Source: Sinonovacula constricta (Eukaryota; Mollusca; Bivalvia; Cardiida; Solecurtidae). Taken from it: 64,000 nucleotides of DNA. This document shows positions 36,734 to 48,429 of this stretch, piece after piece. Under the pieces are notes generated by a model. That model saw only the letters and a list, made by a program, of their open reading frames with translations. It made no database searches and had not been told where the DNA came from. The position numbers and the translations under genes were made by a program. The DNA is taken from NCBI GenBank assembly GCA_007844125.1, contig CM017558.1, positions 58,440,550-58,504,549 of the forward strand. Direction: 5' to 3'. Numbering within the stretch: the stretch's first letter is position 1; the number at the start of each line of letters is the position of its first letter.

Positions 36734-39700
36734 TTATGTATTAAGTACACACATTGTCCTTCTAAGTGAAATTGCTTTCTTGATAAATAGAGCGAGATTG
36801 GTAAGTATGGTTTTATCTTTCGAATCAAATAGCAAACACATTTTATATACGGATGGTCTACTATACATAGTTGGATTAAGGTACCTTCTTCTTAAATCAT
36901 TGTAAATTGGACATATACAAATAAAATGAAAAACGTCTTCAATATCTCTATTATTGCATAACAAACAACATCTACTGTCTCTAGAAACAGGGTTTCTTGA
37001 GAAGCGTTCCGTGTGGATTCTTAAGGAATGTGCAGAGATTCTCATTTTTGTAATAAAATGTCTTAAGTCATTTGGTACAATATCTAAGTATGGCTCGTAA
37101 TTTGGTGTGTCCTTTATGTTTTTATAAAAGTCCAACACATTATTATTACTTATTAAGCCATTCCACTCTTGCGTAAAAGTATCAATAATACGCTGTTTGA
37201 ATATCAGAGGGAATATTTTCTTACTTAATGAGATTTGATTCAGAAATACATCTGAAAACCCGTACTTGTCTAGTAAGGTTTTTACATTATAAACCCAATT
37301 TTTGCAACCATTTAGACAATCTTTTAAACCTTGATCATACAATGAAACAACTATTCTATTGGTAGAATGAATTATTTTACACCAGTACTTAATAATTCTA
37401 ACAAAACGAGTAATATATAAGGGATACCGTCCAAGTTCTGCATATACAGCTACAGTACTTGTACTAGAACGAACGTTTAGTATATGTTTACAAAATTTTA
37501 AGTGAAGGCGTTCCAGACTTTTACTTGTACAGAACCCCCACAACTCACATGAATAGTTAAAAATAGAACCAACAAAAGCATCAAACAATTGACACAAGGA
37601 CTTAGGAGTCAATGGTAGTTTGCGACATTGATTACTTAATACATTCAGTGCTTTGATTCCCTTTCCAGCCAAAAGTTCAATATTATAACTAAACGAACCC
37701 GTATAGTTAAAAACGGTTCCAAGATAATTAAAAGTATCCACAGTTTCAATTTTATTTTCATTATACGTCCAGTTTTCAGAAGCTAACAGCCGTCCTCTCT
37801 TTCGAAAAACCATGACTTTAGTCTTAAGAACATTGACTTCTAAACTCCATTGTTGACAATAATTGTATAATAAGTCAAGCTTATTTTGTAGATCCTTAGG
37901 AGAATCTCCTAGTATGACCATGTCGTCAGCAAAAAGTAAAACAGTAAGAAGAGTATCATTAATGCAAATATTTGATTCTGTATTGGATCTTAGATACATT
38001 TCAATGTCGTCTAAGAACAACGACACAAGGACAGGGGAGATAACCTCGCCTTGTCTAAGTCCAACACAACAAGTAAAAAATTCAGAGAAGTTATTACATT
38101 GCCTCACACAAGACTTAACTTCCTTGTACATGTTTTTATGGACGCGTAGCATTTTACCTTTAATGCCAATTTTATGTAATTTAAACCACAGTGCATTTCT
38201 ATTTATACCATCGAAACATTTTTTCAGATCAATCATACCTGCATATAATCGTTTATTATTAAACATATAATGTTGGACGATAGATTGTAATGCAAACATT
38301 GCATCAACGGTTGAATGACTTTTTTCTAAAACCATACTGATAATCGCCTATACGTGAGAAGGTCTCAGTGTATTTATTAATTCTGTTATTTAGAACAGAG
38401 GTAAACAGTTTCGCAAAAACACTTAATAATGTTATACCACGGTAATTGTTAGTGTCATTCTTGTCCCCCTTTTTATGTAAGGGGACAATAATACCCTTTG
38501 TCCATTCTTCCGGAAAACATCCAGAATCAAATATAGCATTAAAAATGTCACATATATGTCCAGAAATTATGTCTTTACTCTCGATAAAATATTCGTTAAT
38601 AAGCCCATCAATACCACTGGCTTTACAACGGTTTAGTTTATTAATAGCTACATTAACCTCCTCAACTGTAATCTTACTGCTAAAACTTTCTTTGTCAGAA
38701 CAATTATTAAAATCGTATTCATTACAAAAAACATCAGCATCTTTGTTTTGACTTTGGAAAATATCATGTTCTAACTGTGAAAAATAACTATAGAACTGAT
38801 TAAGCGATAAATTTCCATCAACTTTTCTGTTTGGTTTTTTAAAATGCTTCCAAAATTGTTTGGGCTTACAAGACTTAAGCTTTTCGATTTCGCAAATTTT
38901 TCTCCTAACAAGCAAACGTTTTTTTGTTTCGAATTAGGTCTTTATATTCTTTCTTACGACAGCATAAATATATTCTATTTTCCTCTGATTTCTTTTGGTA
39001 GAAAGCGTTCTGTGCATGTAAATATCGATTTCTTGCATCATCACAGTCTTTATCAAACCACTCTTTACGATTGCCTAACGGTAAATCTGAAAAATTGTTG
39101 GAAGGTTTCCGTGTTACATGCTTTACAAATAACGGATCGGTTACTTCACGCATCACTGCCGTGAAATCCCTGACCGCGCTAGATACTGATTGTTTGTCTA
39201 AATTTGCATCATTAATTATATTATTTAATAAAGGTAATTTTGCAATAAGTGATGAGCGAAAGATTGATTTAAAATTATCATTCCATTTGACAATTTCCTC
39301 GTCATAATATATTTCATTTACAGGATTATTACAAAACAGGGCAAACTGCATAGGACAATGGTCACTCCATTCGTTGATAGGGAAAATAGTGAATCTTGAC
39401 AATCGTGCGAAATTACATTCTTTGGCTAAAAGATAATCTATTAAAGACATTCCTTGACTAGATATAAAGGTAAAGTTCCCTACACCGAAGTCGTCACCTA
39501 GCCTTCCGTTAACTATACGCATACACGCCCCCTTACACAAGTCTAATAGTTTATGGCCGAACGAATTACACTTGTTGTCCAGTGAGGCCCTGGCCATGGT
39601 TATGTCTGGTATATAATTATCATCATCTATGAAACTATTATTATCATCAAAAGCAATGTAATCACGTTTAAGGCCAACTCTACTGTTAAAATCACCACAT

Positions 39701-40164
39701 ATATACACATCTCCCAATGCATCAAATATGCTTATATTGTTTTCTAAAGTATCAAAAAGATCAACATTAATAATATGATACGCAGGGGAATCCTCTCCCC
39801 AAAGGTAAACACCACAAATAAAGATATCATTATCAACTTGAAAAAAGGATTTATCTAATTTAATCCATACCATCGTATTAAAATCTTGTTTAACAATAGT
39901 TATGCCATCTTTCAAACAGTCTCTATAATACAAAGCTAAACCACCGCTATTCCTTTTAGCATGCCGGTGTTGAAATTCTCTATTAAAATTATGAACAATA
40001 TAATTATTTAAAGAAAGATCTGTTTCAGAGGATGCCCATGTCTCATATATAAAGATAATATCGTTGTCTCTAATAATATTTACAAACTCTGAACAACCAC
40101 GCTTCTCACTAGTTAGTCCTTGGACATTCCAAGAAAGCACTTTAAGTTCATTCTCACAACACCC
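36734..40164 (-). pseudogene. LINE ORF2: endonuclease-reverse transcriptase with two frameshifts
   Basis: The product nicks target DNA and reverse-transcribes the element RNA. The endonuclease (40158-39300) shows L-S-W-N-V-Q-G-L, I-Y-E-T-W, G-D-F-N-S and a W-S-D-H-C-P end. The RT (38915-37300) has N-N-Y-R-G-I-T-L, L-R-Q-G-E-V-I-S-P-V-L and F-A-D-D-M-V-I-L near 37917-37940. The C-terminus has C-L-L-C-N-N-R-D-I-E-D-V-F-H-F. The frame shifts at about 38910, within a run of seven A, and at about 38325, just before H-S-T-V-D-A. Each fits one extra base. No ATG precedes the endonuclease motif; the frame is continuous with ORF1 through a TAG at 40167-40165. Confidence 0.9.
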
Positions 40165-41148
40165 CTATTTATGTATAGCCTTGCCATCTATATAGAGAGT
40201 GTCATATACAATCCAAGCTTGTTTTCCCTCCTCCCTCGCTTGCTTCATCTGCGGAACAAGTTTGCGCCGAGTATCTGCCACTTCCTTCGGGTATTGGTCT
40301 GACACAAAGAAGTTTGTACCTTTCAGATGTCTGCATTGCCTCCTAACGATTTCTCTATCTTTAAACCTGTGAAACTTGCCTACGATCTTCCTTATTCTAC
40401 TTCCCTGTTTGTAGCCCATTCTATGCACACGCTCAAAGTCCATTTCATCCACAATACTCTGTGCCAGCTTCAGTTTGCCTTTTATGAAGTCTCTTATTAT
40501 CTTCTCTGTCTGCTCATGTGTCTCGTGTGCGTCCTCAGGAATGTTGTCAAATATGAGATTGTTCCTCATGGTTTGAGACTGAAGATAGGTCACTTCGTCT
40601 CTTAGTTCCTCTTTTTGCTGCTTCAAGTAGTCAACCTTGCTACAGAGCCTCCCGCTGTCAAACTCATAAGTCTCTACCTTTTCCTCCAATGCATGAAGCC
40701 TGCCATTCAGTTTTCTATCTCTTTCTTCTAAGACTGTCCACAACTTTTTGACATCTCTGTCTATTCCTTCCACCTTTTCTTTCACTTCTTCTAAAGCACT
40801 TAACCGCTTCTCTACAGAGTCTAACTTAGAGTCAATTTTTTTAAGTAGAGCAATTATATTACTTTCCTCTGTTCCCGGTAGATCACGCACAGTACCGCTA
40901 GCCATTTGAATCCCACTAGTTTCATCTGCGGTAAAAACACTATCTGATTCAACTTCTAAGTTGTACAACACCCTGTTAGCCTCACTAATGGCCTCACATA
41001 CAGTCGAGCTAGTGTTTGATGAACCTCCTGACGGGCCTCTCACTTTAACTATTTTATGTGTCACAGAGTCACTGCCACTCCCACTACTACGGTTTCGCTT
41101 AGATGACTGATTATGGCTGCTATGTCCACTTTTTTGTCTGTTTTTCAT
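40165..41148 (-). CDS. LINE ORF1: coiled-coil RNA-binding protein (327 aa)
   Basis: Intact frame from ATG 41148 to TAG 40165. The N-terminal 60 residues are Ser-rich and basic. Residues about 95-190 form a heptad-like coiled coil (L-L-K-K-I-D-S-K-L, then repeated E/K/L). The C-terminal part has R-N-N-L-I-F-D-N-I-P-E, E-R-V-H-R-M-G and a basic Y-P-K-E-V-A-D-T-R-R-K segment, the layout of L1-type ORF1 proteins (trimeric coiled coil, RRM-like, C-terminal domain). Such proteins coat element RNA in ribonucleoprotein particles. This was recently active or is well preserved compared with neighbouring repeats. Confidence 0.88.
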   Translation of the reverse strand: MKNRQKSGHSSHNQSSKRNRSSGSGSDSVTHKIVKVRGPSGGSSNTSSTVCEAISEANRVLYNLEVESDSVFTADETSGIQMASGTVRDLPGTEESNIIALLKKIDSKLDSVEKRLSALEEVKEKVEGIDRDVKKLWTVLEERDRKLNGRLHALEEKVETYEFDSGRLCSKVDYLKQQKEELRDEVTYLQSQTMRNNLIFDNIPEDAHETHEQTEKIIRDFIKGKLKLAQSIVDEMDFERVHRMGYKQGSRIRKIVGKFHRFKDREIVRRQCRHLKGTNFFVSDQYPKEVADTRRKLVPQMKQAREEGKQAWIVYDTLYIDGKAIHK

Positions 41149-41699
41149 GTTGACCAGCGTATTATTTTTACATAGTCACGTTTGCTCAATTCACTCTTGA
41201 TAATAAATATAGCTGGTTAGTATGACATGCGAAACCCGTAGTTCTAAAATAACACTGACGAAATAAAGAATGAACTACTTCAGCAGTTGTTTTTCTTTTC
41301 AAATATTTTAATGCTTTATCGTTTAATTCACTTCCAAACCCTATATTGCTGGTCTCCAGTGTAAGTTTAAAATAGTGTTCACACTTTACCCGTGTAAGAT
41401 TTTCAAATAAAATGACACTATACCCTTAAGTCATCTTAGTGCCAAGATAATGTTGATACGGCTTGCTATACACAGTAAGGCAGCACTTACATGCTTAAAG
41501 TGTCACCGTCTCCGGATGACTAGCATGTTGATGGGGAGATCAAACTAATAAACAAACAAATATCTCGAGGTTTGTTGTTTGTTTTGTATGGTTATTTATT
41601 AAATTATAGTACTTTATTCAAGCAATTAACAAAATAATTTGTTCTACAAATGTAAGCAATATAGAATAGGTAAATAAGAAAAAGTCCTATCAAAATTAC

Positions 41700-41890
41700 C
41701 ACAGATATTTAAATCTTAACAACCTCTAGACAAAGGCAAACAGAGTAAATTTAAATGTGGCACAAAACACACCGACGAGACATAACACACACAAAGAAAA
41801 ACCAGCAGTTACCGCTTTGGAATGGTCAGTCGGCAAGAGGATCGAATGGAGTGCTTAAACCTGGTTCAAAAAGTGTTTTAAATTAATCTG
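41700..41890 (-). repeat. Dispersed repeat R fragment
   Basis: Contains the complement of GTCTGCAG/GTTTGCCTTTGTC, TTTACCGCTTTGGAA with GGTCAGTCGGCA, and GTGCTTAAACCTGGTT, matching the 3' half of repeat R. Confidence 0.65.
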
Positions 41891-42715
41891 TCCGACATTG
41901 TATTTGTTCTCCATGTTATACTTTAGGAATTAATTTAAAATAATAAAAGGACAGAACATTTATGAATTTGTTTAAAGATATAAGAAATCAAATGTTACAG
42001 AACTTACTTAGAAATTTGCTTTAACAAAAGAAAATATCTGAACAAACAACAACATGTGTTGCACTTCGTTTACAAACAAGTATTAGTCAGATAAACCTGA
42101 TTACTATAAGCTTTTTAAATTGTGAAAAAAATATACAAATAAATGTCTCATTACTTAAATATCCCTTTATCAGTTTTAATTATTTAAATAAAACGTTTTC
42201 CTTAACCCTTAGTGCTGCAGTTAGATTCTTATTGTAATCCTACCGTTGAGACGGGCAGGTTATATAGATTCAGAGATGTTATAAATAACATATTTAAAGC
42301 TGTATATAATACTGTGCTCTTGGTATGCATAACTCCCTGAATCATGACAGCCGATTAAAGTGTGCTTGAGATGATTGTTTGCAATACCACGTTGTTAAAT
42401 ATTTTCATAATTTCATTGCATACGTGTATCTCAACTGGTTAATAAATATGAAGTTGTCTTTTTCATGCATAGAACAAGGGGTTCTATACTTTCAATTCTG
42501 TGTTCTTCATATTCACGGAATCCATAAAGACTTCTTAATTTTAAATGGATTTGAAAAAATAGATAAGACGAGAGTTGCCATTGTTTATATAAAAACATCA
42601 GACAACCTACCTTATAGAACGTTAGCTCAGAGTCGGGTTTTTTATAAATATGTCTATACATTTTTCCCATTTGCACGATCGTGTGTGAGCAATGTATCTT
42701 AAGATTAAGCTCGGC
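41891..42715. other. Intergenic, nothing recognised
   Basis: AT-rich with only short open frames on both strands (for example 42379-42702 and 42431-42751) that overlap each other and show no domain. Confidence 0.45.
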
Positions 42716-42935
42716 GGAAAAAGTGCATATACTCAGATCAGAGGTTTTCACCGTAGAGCAACCCGTATCTTCGCTGTTTGCTTAGGGTTGATTAAACTCG
42801 CAGATCGCATAAATTCGCAGATCGCATAATCTGGATGCACAGCACACACACAGCATCTTTCCACCATTTTTAAGGATGATTCAGCTGGAATAGTCATCTC
42901 TGCTAAACCGATACCATTTTCAGAGAGGACTACCT
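42716..42935 (-). pseudogene. Decayed copy of gene A last exon (C-type lectin)
   Basis: Similar to 25-300, including the downstream flank: AGATCAGAGGTTT, TGTTTGCTTAGGG, GATTAAACTCGCAGAT and ACACACAGCATCT recur in the same order. The coding part retains A-I-C-E-F near 42800-42820, but the middle is altered and a duplication of CGCAGATCGCATAA is present. No CTLD exon 1 or 2 copy was found next to it. Confidence 0.75.
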
Positions 42936-43195
42936 GGATAACGTTATAACTTGATCTCAAAAAGTATGTTATCTCATGATTTTCTTAGTTTAAAATAGCT
43001 ATCTCAGCAGCGTGGCTAGGATAAAAAATACCTGTTTGCAGTGACGAACTGGCCCCTAATTCATGTATTGGATTCTAACCCATGTTTTGCTCTTAATTTT
43101 TGGCCTCTTTCCAAATTTTTACAACCGAAGAACGTGTATAACAAATTAAAAGACAAAATCTATTATAGAGTAGTACAAAAAATATTATTCAATGT

Positions 43196-43440
43196 GCAAA
43201 ATAGCGAAATATGGAAGGACTGCTGCTGGCAACCATGTTTTGAGCAACCTTTAACCAGTCTCGATAAAGGACTAGCCATGAAACATGTATACCAAATATG
43301 AAGGTCTTTGGATTTTGCAGTGATTGACAAGACGCTTTTCAAATTTGTATTATGTTCCGATAGTTGGAAATGGCAATGCCAACTTCGGTCGTGATTTATG
43401 ACAATGTCATTTTTAACAAAATTGCTAGAGAACCGCCTAA
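43196..43440. repeat. Dispersed repeat copy (matches 3400-3720)
   Basis: Shares GAAACATGTATACCAAATA with its surroundings (CCATGTTTTGAGCAACC upstream, TTTTGCAGTGATTG downstream). Confidence 0.55.
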
Positions 43441-43479
43441 GAAAGATGCAGTCCAATTGTAGTATGTACATTTACATGT

Positions 43480-44550
43480 ACATTTGTAATTTCTTTCAAT
43501 AAGATTTAATAAGCGTTTTAAATGTTGCTGTATGTTAAAATGGTCACGACCTTGGCAAGTATGTATTTAGATCAATCATTGTTTATTATGTCTTGCTAAA
43601 GAAGCCAACTAAAAAATAAAAGGGTAGAGGGAAGTAAACTAAAAAAGGGCAGTTGTATCTGGTTCGAGTCAATTTTGACAGAAATTGGCCTCGCGAGCGT
43701 GGCCGATATTTTTATTATACTAATCACCCATTTATCATGTTTTTAGCGGTTTATAAAAACCATTAATCTCACATATTTCAGCTGAACTCGCACAACAAAT
43801 CCAGTAAATTAGTAAAATGTTCCCATTAAAAATCATATTTGGTACCCTTAATTATTTATATCAAATATCAAAGCTCTGTTCCTGTTGTTTCTGACTTAAT
43901 ATATATTTCAATGTATACTTTATAGCCAAATATTGAAAGTGGCCACGTCCATATTTCAGCCTAAAAATGTCATTCCTTCCTGTATGCATATGCACTTTTA
44001 TCAAACTAATCTTACAAACACACATACAAACTTGAAATGAAGGCACATATTGAGTTCTAGCCAAACTCTGATTGATTGCATCGAAAGCAGCCTTCTTGTT
44101 TGACTACATAAAAGCACAGTTGCCAGCGATTGATTGTTATAATGTATTTTAAAATTGATAATATTATTTGACCACTTATAACGTTTATGGTACTATGACC
44201 ATTATAGCCATCTTGTACGCATTGCAAAAATCAGTGAAACGCTGTTTGATAAACTTAAGCTCTGACATCCAGGTACATAAAGGAAGGCGATTCTATATAG
44301 GCTCTCGCTTGCAGCACACTCTAGTGGCGAAATGTTTCATACAGTTGTCATAATGTAGAATATCAATATGATTATTATTCTTTATTTTCTCCATTTTATG
44401 ATGTTCAGACTAAATCGTTAACAACTCTTATACAAACAACTTAATTTCTAATCAACTTAATTTAGCATAGATAAAAATATGCGATTTTATCATGATTAAA
44501 ATCTCAGTCTTCGTCAACTGCAGAAAACAACATTTCTGTCAATATTTTTA
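43480..44550. other. Intergenic, nothing recognised
   Basis: No domain-bearing frame, RNA or clear repeat could be supported. Confidence 0.4.
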
Positions 44551-44579
44551 TCAACATTTTTATATCTGATATATCGACA

Positions 44580-45260
44580 CATCTATATCCGACAGAAAAA
44601 GCTCAGGCTCGAAAGGGACTATTTTCGTCTGAAGCAGCCAGAGATGCACGTGCAAATCGTTTAAGTACAGCCACTATATCCAGCTAGGCTGGTGGTCGAT
44701 GGAACAACAATAGCAGACGAGTTTCCAAACTGGTTTGCAGTCTTTGGGGCAGTCGAGTAGCCAGTATTTTAGATGAGAACACAAAAAAATGGTATTGAAT
44801 GCGAGAAAAAACAAATCCCTTCAACAGATGTGTCCTCAAGCAGTGACTGCACACACAGGATGGTGTCACTAAAAAACATCCCAGAAGCCATCATAGATAA
44901 AAGCGTAACCCAAACAAACCAGCACACGTCAACGCCGACAACTGCCAATTAGCCCGTAGAAGATCCATCGTACGTGAGAATGACCAAATATCGGGGATAT
45001 CCCAACCAATGACAATCCACCAACACCGTCGCATGATATCCAACAAGAATCGTGCAGTGACTCGGAACTGGACCAGTCGCACGCACTCATCACTCCGTTA
45101 TAGGACTGGAGCAGGCACGACGGCTCTATTCGGTGTTGTTATGTGAATATTCAGGGACTAGTTGGCATAACGTACAATAAACTTCAAACGGACGACATCA
45201 AAATTATGTTTAAGAGTCACGTTATTATCTTATTTAATGAAACTTCGAAAAATTAATTAA
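44580..45260 (+). pseudogene. LINE 5' fragment (ORF1 end and start of endonuclease)
   Basis: Near 45140-45240 the translation reads V-N-I-Q-G-L-V-G-I, Y-N-K-L-Q-T-D-D-I-K and I-I-L-F-N-E-T, the opening motifs of an apurinic-type LINE endonuclease. The Ser/Arg-rich frames before it may be the ORF1 end. Everything downstream of the first motif is missing. Confidence 0.5.
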
Positions 45261-45849
45261 TCGGTTAGATTAATTAGTGTAGATGGCTTTATACATTTTT
45301 CAGTATTTACATCTGGCAGGAATAAGCGAGCATGCAGAGACAGTGGGGTTTAATGTGTTACTTGTCAAATTTTCTTATTAGTGAGGATACCTTTGTAAAG
45401 TCGGAAAAAGATTGTAATTTGTGGATACGATTATGGGATAAATTGTTCAGCCTTTCCGAAGATGGTTTTTTTTTTGTTACTGCTACAATATACCTGCAGA
45501 TAGTAGTAGGGAGGGAATGTAATGTAATATTACCATATTAATTAGTTTTCAGTTAAATAAGAGCAAGTTAACTTAAAGCAGGACAATGAATGACATGAAT
45601 AATAACCGGAATGATACATTATACATTTTGTGTACCGTAAACTAGTAAAATAGAAATAAAGAGGCACGATTCAGGACCATGATTTATGTATACGTCAAAA
45701 TATAGGCGAGAAGCGTGAGTTGTGCACTGTAGGAATGGCACTATCGTCATAAATATATGCGAGCTCAGTTCGGATGAGCAACTAGTGTTTGACTATGTAT
45801 GGTAGGAGTGCAGAATAGGAGGAGGAGAACGAATAGAGATAAGCTAGGG

Positions 45850-46200
45850 AGAGAAGTGTCGATTAGGATGCGTTAGGGCGAGGTATTCACGCCTCACTGT
45901 TGTTAGATTGAAAAATGTAACTTTTATTAAAACATTGTAATCATGGGATGTTGCGTTTTACTATGGAGCCCCATTACGCCACAACATGATATATGGTGCC
46001 AGACCGAGCGGAGCTGCGAAATCAACACACCGCCGAAATACAACGCCACCGTCGCTGAGGGTTAGTTTCTTTAGTCTTTTTGTGTAGTATCCATCATGAC
46101 AGAAGAAAGTTTTGCAAATTTTTGGGGTGTACTTACAGAAGAAATTAATGCAATGTACACGGCAGTTGACGTTTTACCATGTGATGGGGATAATTCTTAG
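45850..46200 (+). mobile_element. Possible LTR end and primer-binding region
   Basis: A segment ending CGCCACAACA at about 45987 is followed shortly by TGGTGCCAGACCG, which looks like a primer-binding site (starts TGG). After this, a short frame starts M-T-E-E-S-F-A-N-F-W at 46096. The second LTR and pol were not found, so this is at best a fragment. Confidence 0.3.
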
Positions 46201-46439
46201 TGTGAGAATTGGTAAGGTCAAGTAGAAGAATGTGCGTCAGTAAACAAAGATAGATTAACAAAAATGTTTGTTAGCATTACAATCAAGTAGGAGCGTAGTA
46301 TCAGACTTTCTGAATAGGCATTTTTAACCCAGCCATCGCTATCATGGCACACCACAAAGTCAGAATTAAAAGCCAGATCCTCTCAAATCCTATAAGGAGT
46401 ATGGAGACTGCTCAAGCAGATATTTTTTTAACTTTGTTA

Positions 46440-46600
46440 TATAATATGCCAACTGCGGATTAATCCTCCGCCAAGTATAACAAAACGTTTGGATTTCATT
46501 TTACCTATTATGTCGTCACAACACATTTTGTTTTGTTGTTTTGGGTTATTTCTAAGATTCGATGGTTTACTTCGTTTTTTTTTAATTTTACTACGGCCTC
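46440..46600 (+). repeat. Dispersed repeat R fragment (5' part)
   Basis: Shares CCAACTGCGGATTAATCC, TTTGTTGTTTTGGGTT and CTAAGATTCGATG with the starts of the repeats at 17725 and 28310. Confidence 0.55.
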
Positions 46601-46751
46601 ACTGATTGACTGAATACGCATATGAACTCGAAACCGTGATATATTGGGCGTTAGATCACGCAAACTTACATTCTATTTCCTAAGTGAACCTGTATGTAAA
46701 GAAAGAAATAATCTTCCGCGATGAGCACTCATTGTTTTACTTTTAGTTTTC

Positions 46752-46990
46752 AAGGGAACAGGTCCAACGAAAGGTACTAGGATTCAGTAGTTGAGTCCTG
46801 TCCGTGATGCTGAGATGCCTGTGGCGAGACAGAATACATCTGACACAGTTACCAAGGAAGCAATGCAATGTAACGGAACATTTCAGGCATTCGCCTGCGA
46901 GTGGTCGTTTGCCATAACCGCCGTCCAGGCAAACCAACCGTCCCAGCCACTAGACGTCCATTGCCAAGAGAGTTACTTAATCTCTAGAGC
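46752..46990 (+). pseudogene. Decayed copy of gene B exon 2
   Basis: Keeps G-T-G-P-T-K-G-T, S-D-T-V-T-K, G-T-F-Q-A-F-A-C and F-A-I-T-A-V-Q-A-N in one frame with an upstream stop (TAG near 46790), and lacks the final Cys-Lys and splice donor. The acceptor-side sequence TTTTAG is still visible. A phrase from the following intron of gene B (CTCTTCCAGAT, AATGCATCGGT) recurs at 47217-47260, so the copy included flanking intron. Confidence 0.8.
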
Positions 46991-47293
46991 CGTGAATGAG
47001 AATATACGAGACTTACCTGCACGTATGTCGTTCAGTCATTGAAATACATTTAAATATCCCATCAATGCGAAAAGGGACGTTTATAACTGACGATGTAAGT
47101 TAAAGACTATCATTGGCCAGGCCATTTTTGCGTTGGTGTAAAACGTAGTAAAGGGGTTTTACTTGCAACTCCGCAGTTTCAACACAACCTGTGTCTTTGT
47201 TAAAGCTCTCTTGGCAATAGCTCTTCCAGATAACCTTCAGATAACCTTTAATGCATCGGTGCTTCTATCAGGTGGAGCTGAAAGCCTCAACCA

Positions 47294-47330
<37 letters not shown>
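47294..47330. repeat. (CA)n microsatellite
   Basis: About 18 CA units. Confidence 0.95.
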
Positions 47331-47333
<3 letters not shown>

Positions 47334-47339
47334 AGATTC

Positions 47340-48420
47340 AGTGCTCCCTATAACAACAGTTAAAATAAAAATGATGGCGTTTTTCACAATATCTGCTCAA
47401 GTGTTGTATGAAATTCCGAATCCGTTTTGGGGGTAATGCTTTGAACACGGCTTTTGTATAGGTTTTCATTATGTGTTGTTTTAAAAAGTCAAATCTTCTC
47501 TGTGAATAGCTAAGTTATGCTAAAAAGTAACTTCTAATACAATAACAATTGGACGATGTATTCCAATTAAGTCAAGTTAAATAACAATTATCATTTGAGT
47601 GAGATAAATTCGTATTTAAATCGGCAATATTACGGTCATAAGTTATTTCTCTTATTTATTATTGATTTGGTCCATTGCTTTTTTCGCTGACCGGATAAAC
47701 TATTTGAAAATAAATGCAAATAAAGAAAATAATGTATTACTGCGTGTTTATAACTTTTACTCACGGTGGTTACGATTGTAAATAAAAATATTGGCAATGC
47801 TGCGAGAGGATTTCAAACTTTATAGCACAACGTGTTAAATAATCGTAATTACATGGATATGTGTTAATATATTAATATTTTTCCTTAACGTGTAGTGAGC
47901 GTGCATTCACCATCTCACTGCCTGCGGTCAAGTGTTAATCCGTCTTTGACAATTCATTCTTGAGGGATTGTCAGGCCTGAAAAAAATGGCGGCTAGCTTT
48001 TGTCTGCCAAGTAAATGGATAAGTGTATATGCAAGCAAGCTTTTGTCCCGGATTCATTTTTACCCTTAGCTGCAATAAATTTATGAACATAAGAATATAA
48101 AGTCGCTAATTAGTTTTATTAAAAGCTTTGCGATAATGAGGTGATGTTATTTTTCAATTATATGTCTCTAAGTTTCTTTTGTCACTTTTTCGACGTAGCT
48201 GTCTAACTTTACTTCGGACCTTCTTATAAATGTTGACGCAAGTATTAATGTTAAAACGAGTGGCATTTGTAGATATTTTCCGCATTATTGAAACATCGCC
48301 TTTCCAACGACCTATCCACTACCACTAAAGGTGACGTTTGTATAATAAACTTGAAGCAGACCATCATGATTGAGTCACCACATTTTATTGTCCCACAAGT
48401 CTGAAAACTTGTCGTGTCTC
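47340..48420. other. Intergenic, nothing recognised
   Basis: AT-rich sequence without supported features. Confidence 0.45.
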
Positions 48421-48429
48421 TTCCTAGCT

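Larger units (their letters stand above)
36525..41200 (-). mobile_element. Nearly full-length CR1-like LINE abutting gene B
   Basis: On the minus strand it carries ORF1 (41148-40165), ORF2 (about 40164-36734) and a 3' region of about 200 bases ending in tandem TGTTC units (complement at 36526-36553), with no poly(A). This tail directly follows the TGA stop of gene B. ORF2 keeps endonuclease, RT and a C-terminal zinc motif, but has two single-base frame breaks. The 5' limit is uncertain (41150-41700). It is the same family as the LINE in intron 1 of gene B. Confidence 0.9.

Noticed and set aside
45540..46200. Complete LTR retrotransposon
   Set aside because: Only one possible LTR end and a primer-site-like TGG sequence were seen; no second LTR, protease, RT or integrase.
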